Source: Francisellaceae bacterium | GTDB lineage: Bacteria > Pseudomonadota > Gammaproteobacteria > Berkiellales > Berkiellaceae | Assembly: GCA_023266415.1 (NCBI GenBank) | Contig: JAHFQG010000052.1 | Location: forward strand, 1 to 7,640 | Length of the DNA: 7,640 nucleotides | Direction: 5' to 3' | Shown: positions 6,510 to 7,640 of the stretch, piece after piece | Layout: the number at the start of each line of letters is the position of its first letter | Numbering within the stretch: the stretch's first letter is position 1 | The notes under the pieces: generated by a model | What the model saw: the letters and a program-made list of their open reading frames with translations, nothing else | The model's database searches: none | What the model was told of the DNA's origin: nothing | Program-made: the position numbers and the translations under genes

Positions 6510-7640
6510 ATGCCCATTCCTCTTATTGAAGCCGTTGAAGCCGGAGATATAACACAGGTTCTTGCTTTATTGAACGAGAATACCACAAATGTTGACTCCG
6601 AAGACTATTCAGGAAAAACTGCTTTACATTGGGCTTCTTTCTATGGGTATACTGAAATCGTTTTGATGTTGATAAACAAAAAGGCAAATATTAACATGAC
6701 AGAAAACACGGCCGCCCAAACCGCCCTGCATTTTGCCGCCATAAAGGGACATAAAAAAATCGTTTCTGCATTGATAGACAACGGAGCAGACGTTAACATA
6801 AAAAACTTTTTTAAAAAAACCGCCCTACACTATATCTCTCAATATGGATATCACGAAATCGCCGACAAATTAATAGCAGTAGGCGCAGATGTTAATGCCG
6901 AAAGCGATTCAAAAGAAACCGCCTTGCATTTAGCCTCAAAAAACGGACATATCGAAACTTCGCTTTTGTTAATTGATAAAAAATCAAATATTAACGCCAA
7001 AGACTGCCTTGGAAACACTGCCTTGCATTATGCCGCTCAACATGGATGTTATGAAATTATTTCTCGGCTCATAGCTGCAGGCTCGGACGTTAATGCCGAA
7101 AACGATTTAAAAGAAATCGCCTTACATTTAGCTTCAGAAAATGGGTATACAAAAATTGCTTCTCTATTAGCAGAGAAAGGTTCGAACATTAATACCAAAA
7201 ATTTATGCCAAAACACCGCCTTACATTTGGCCTCTAAAGAAGGACATACAGAAATTGTTTCCATGTTAATAGAGAAAGGTGCGGATATCACCGCCCGTAA
7301 CAACTACTATCTGGTTCCTTTTGAATTTTATTTGGACAAAATACGAATAAACGTTTCTGAAGGTAATCGCCCTACCCCTGATGAATTCAAAGCCATGCAA
7401 AATGCGGTTCATCAGTTTGTAACTAAAGGAGCAAATGTAGATTCTGCCTTGGCTCTGTTAAGCTTGACGCGCTATAAAAAAGAAATCTTGGAGGGTAAGT
7501 TATTCATTGGACTAAACAGTGGTAACCCTAAAAAAATCGAACTGGAAGAAGCGTTATTAAGCCTTACCCCTCCGATTACCTTTCAGACAGTTTCTGAACT
7601 TTCTCAAGAAGAAAGACATCCATTAGAAGTTAAAAAAGAA
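6510..7640 (+). CDS. Ankyrin-repeat protein (3' end beyond window)
   Basis: 377 codons are open to the window edge with no stop. The protein starts with a capping helix pair (about 3-33, PLIEAVEAGDITQVLALL) and then has seven clear ankyrin repeats of 33-34 residues (35-266), each with a TALHxA-type turn and a GADVN- or SNIN-type end. An eighth, degenerate repeat is probable at 267-310: PFEFYL stands for the first helix, a polar insertion around NRPTPDEF follows, and AVHQFVTKGANVD resembles the second half. Residues 311-377 are non-repeat and lysine/glutamate-rich; I recognise no domain there. There is no signal peptide or membrane helix, so the product is cytosolic or exported without a Sec signal. 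Ankyrin repeats bind proteins, and in Legionella- and Coxiella-like bacteria such proteins are often type IV effectors; that role is inference, because the C-terminus that would carry a signal is not visible. The gene is more A-rich than the neighbouring operon and transcribed away from it. Confidence 0.93.
   Translation, partial: MPIPLIEAVEAGDITQVLALLNENTTNVDSEDYSGKTALHWASFYGYTEIVLMLINKKANINMTENTAAQTALHFAAIKGHKKIVSALIDNGADVNIKNFFKKTALHYISQYGYHEIADKLIAVGADVNAESDSKETALHLASKNGHIETSLLLIDKKSNINAKDCLGNTALHYAAQHGCYEIISRLIAAGSDVNAENDLKEIALHLASENGYTKIASLLAEKGSNINTKNLCQNTALHLASKEGHTEIVSMLIEKGADITARNNYYLVPFEFYLDKIRINVSEGNRPTPDEFKAMQNAVHQFVTKGANVDSALALLSLTRYKKEILEGKLFIGLNSGNPKKIELEEALLSLTPPITFQTVSELSQEERHPLEVKKE
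6612..7307 (+). repeat. Seven tandem ankyrin repeats in the coding sequence
   Basis: Repeat units at residues 35-68, 69-101, 102-134, 135-167, 168-200, 201-233 and 234-266. Unit 1 has one extra residue (34). The Thr-Ala-Leu-His turn is kept in all except unit 6, where Ile203 replaces Thr. The helix-turn-helix core (A-x-x-G-H/Y-x-E-I) is recognisable throughout, so the array should fold as a continuous solenoid. Confidence 0.9.
6813..7208 (+). repeat. Two copies of a 198-nt double-ankyrin module
   Basis: Units 3-4 (6813-7010) and units 5-6 (7011-7208) align as one 66-residue module in two copies. The similarity is visible at DNA level: the blocks starting GTTAATGCCGAAA at 6891 and 7089 are exactly 198 nt apart and continue with only scattered, mostly synonymous changes through the following TTTAGC block. 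This indicates duplication of a two-repeat block rather than independent repeats. Confidence 0.75.

Noticed and set aside
6470..6529. 19-codon frame starting at 6470, a possible leader peptide for the ankyrin gene
   Set aside because: Its ATG overlaps the proposed -10 element, it has no proper ribosome binding site, and the peptide shows no attenuator-like codon bias.
7049..7303. 84-codon open frame on the minus strand inside the ankyrin gene
   Set aside because: Its apparent internal repetition is only the antisense of the ankyrin repeats; there is no ribosome binding site and the plus-strand frame is convincing.

Overview
The window carries a block of Gram-negative envelope genes on the minus strand and the start of a divergent ankyrin-repeat gene on the plus strand. 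The block contains the Lol lipoprotein-sorting transporter, the lipid A flippase MsbA and the lipid A kinase LpxK, so the host has an outer membrane with lipopolysaccharide. The comEC-msbA-lpxK order is the classic gammaproteobacterial one (ycaI-msbA-lpxK in E. coli). A long ankyrin-repeat protein beside it is typical of host-associated Gammaproteobacteria. I lean towards a Legionella/Coxiella-like member of that class; this is inference, and no rRNA or other marker is present to fix it.

Layout, in transcription order on the minus strand: an extended -10 promoter (about 6366-6374) precedes a LolC/LolE-family permease (6341-5097). It overlaps lolD (5104-4457) by 8 nt. An 85-nt gap leads to comEC (4371-2188), then a 16-nt gap to msbA (2171-399). 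msbA shares one base with lpxK (399 to the window edge, 3' end cut off). There is no recognisable terminator between these genes, so they probably form one operon. From 6510 on the plus strand an ankyrin-repeat protein runs off the right edge, with its own promoter and a strong ribosome binding site in the 168-nt divergent spacer.

How they fit together: LolC/E with LolD extracts lipoproteins from the inner membrane for delivery to the outer membrane. LpxK adds the 4'-phosphate of lipid A and MsbA flips the finished core-lipid A across the inner membrane. ComEC is the inner-membrane channel for DNA uptake; its presence in the cluster is conserved but its link to envelope assembly is unclear. 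The ankyrin protein is compositionally different (visibly more A-rich) and is probably an accessory gene, perhaps a secreted effector.

I see no RNA genes, insertion sequences, CRISPR arrays, origins or attachment sites. The operon is ordinary core genome. The less ordinary items are the ankyrin gene with its two-repeat internal duplication, the single LolC/E-type permease, and a LolD lacking the usual C-terminal tail.
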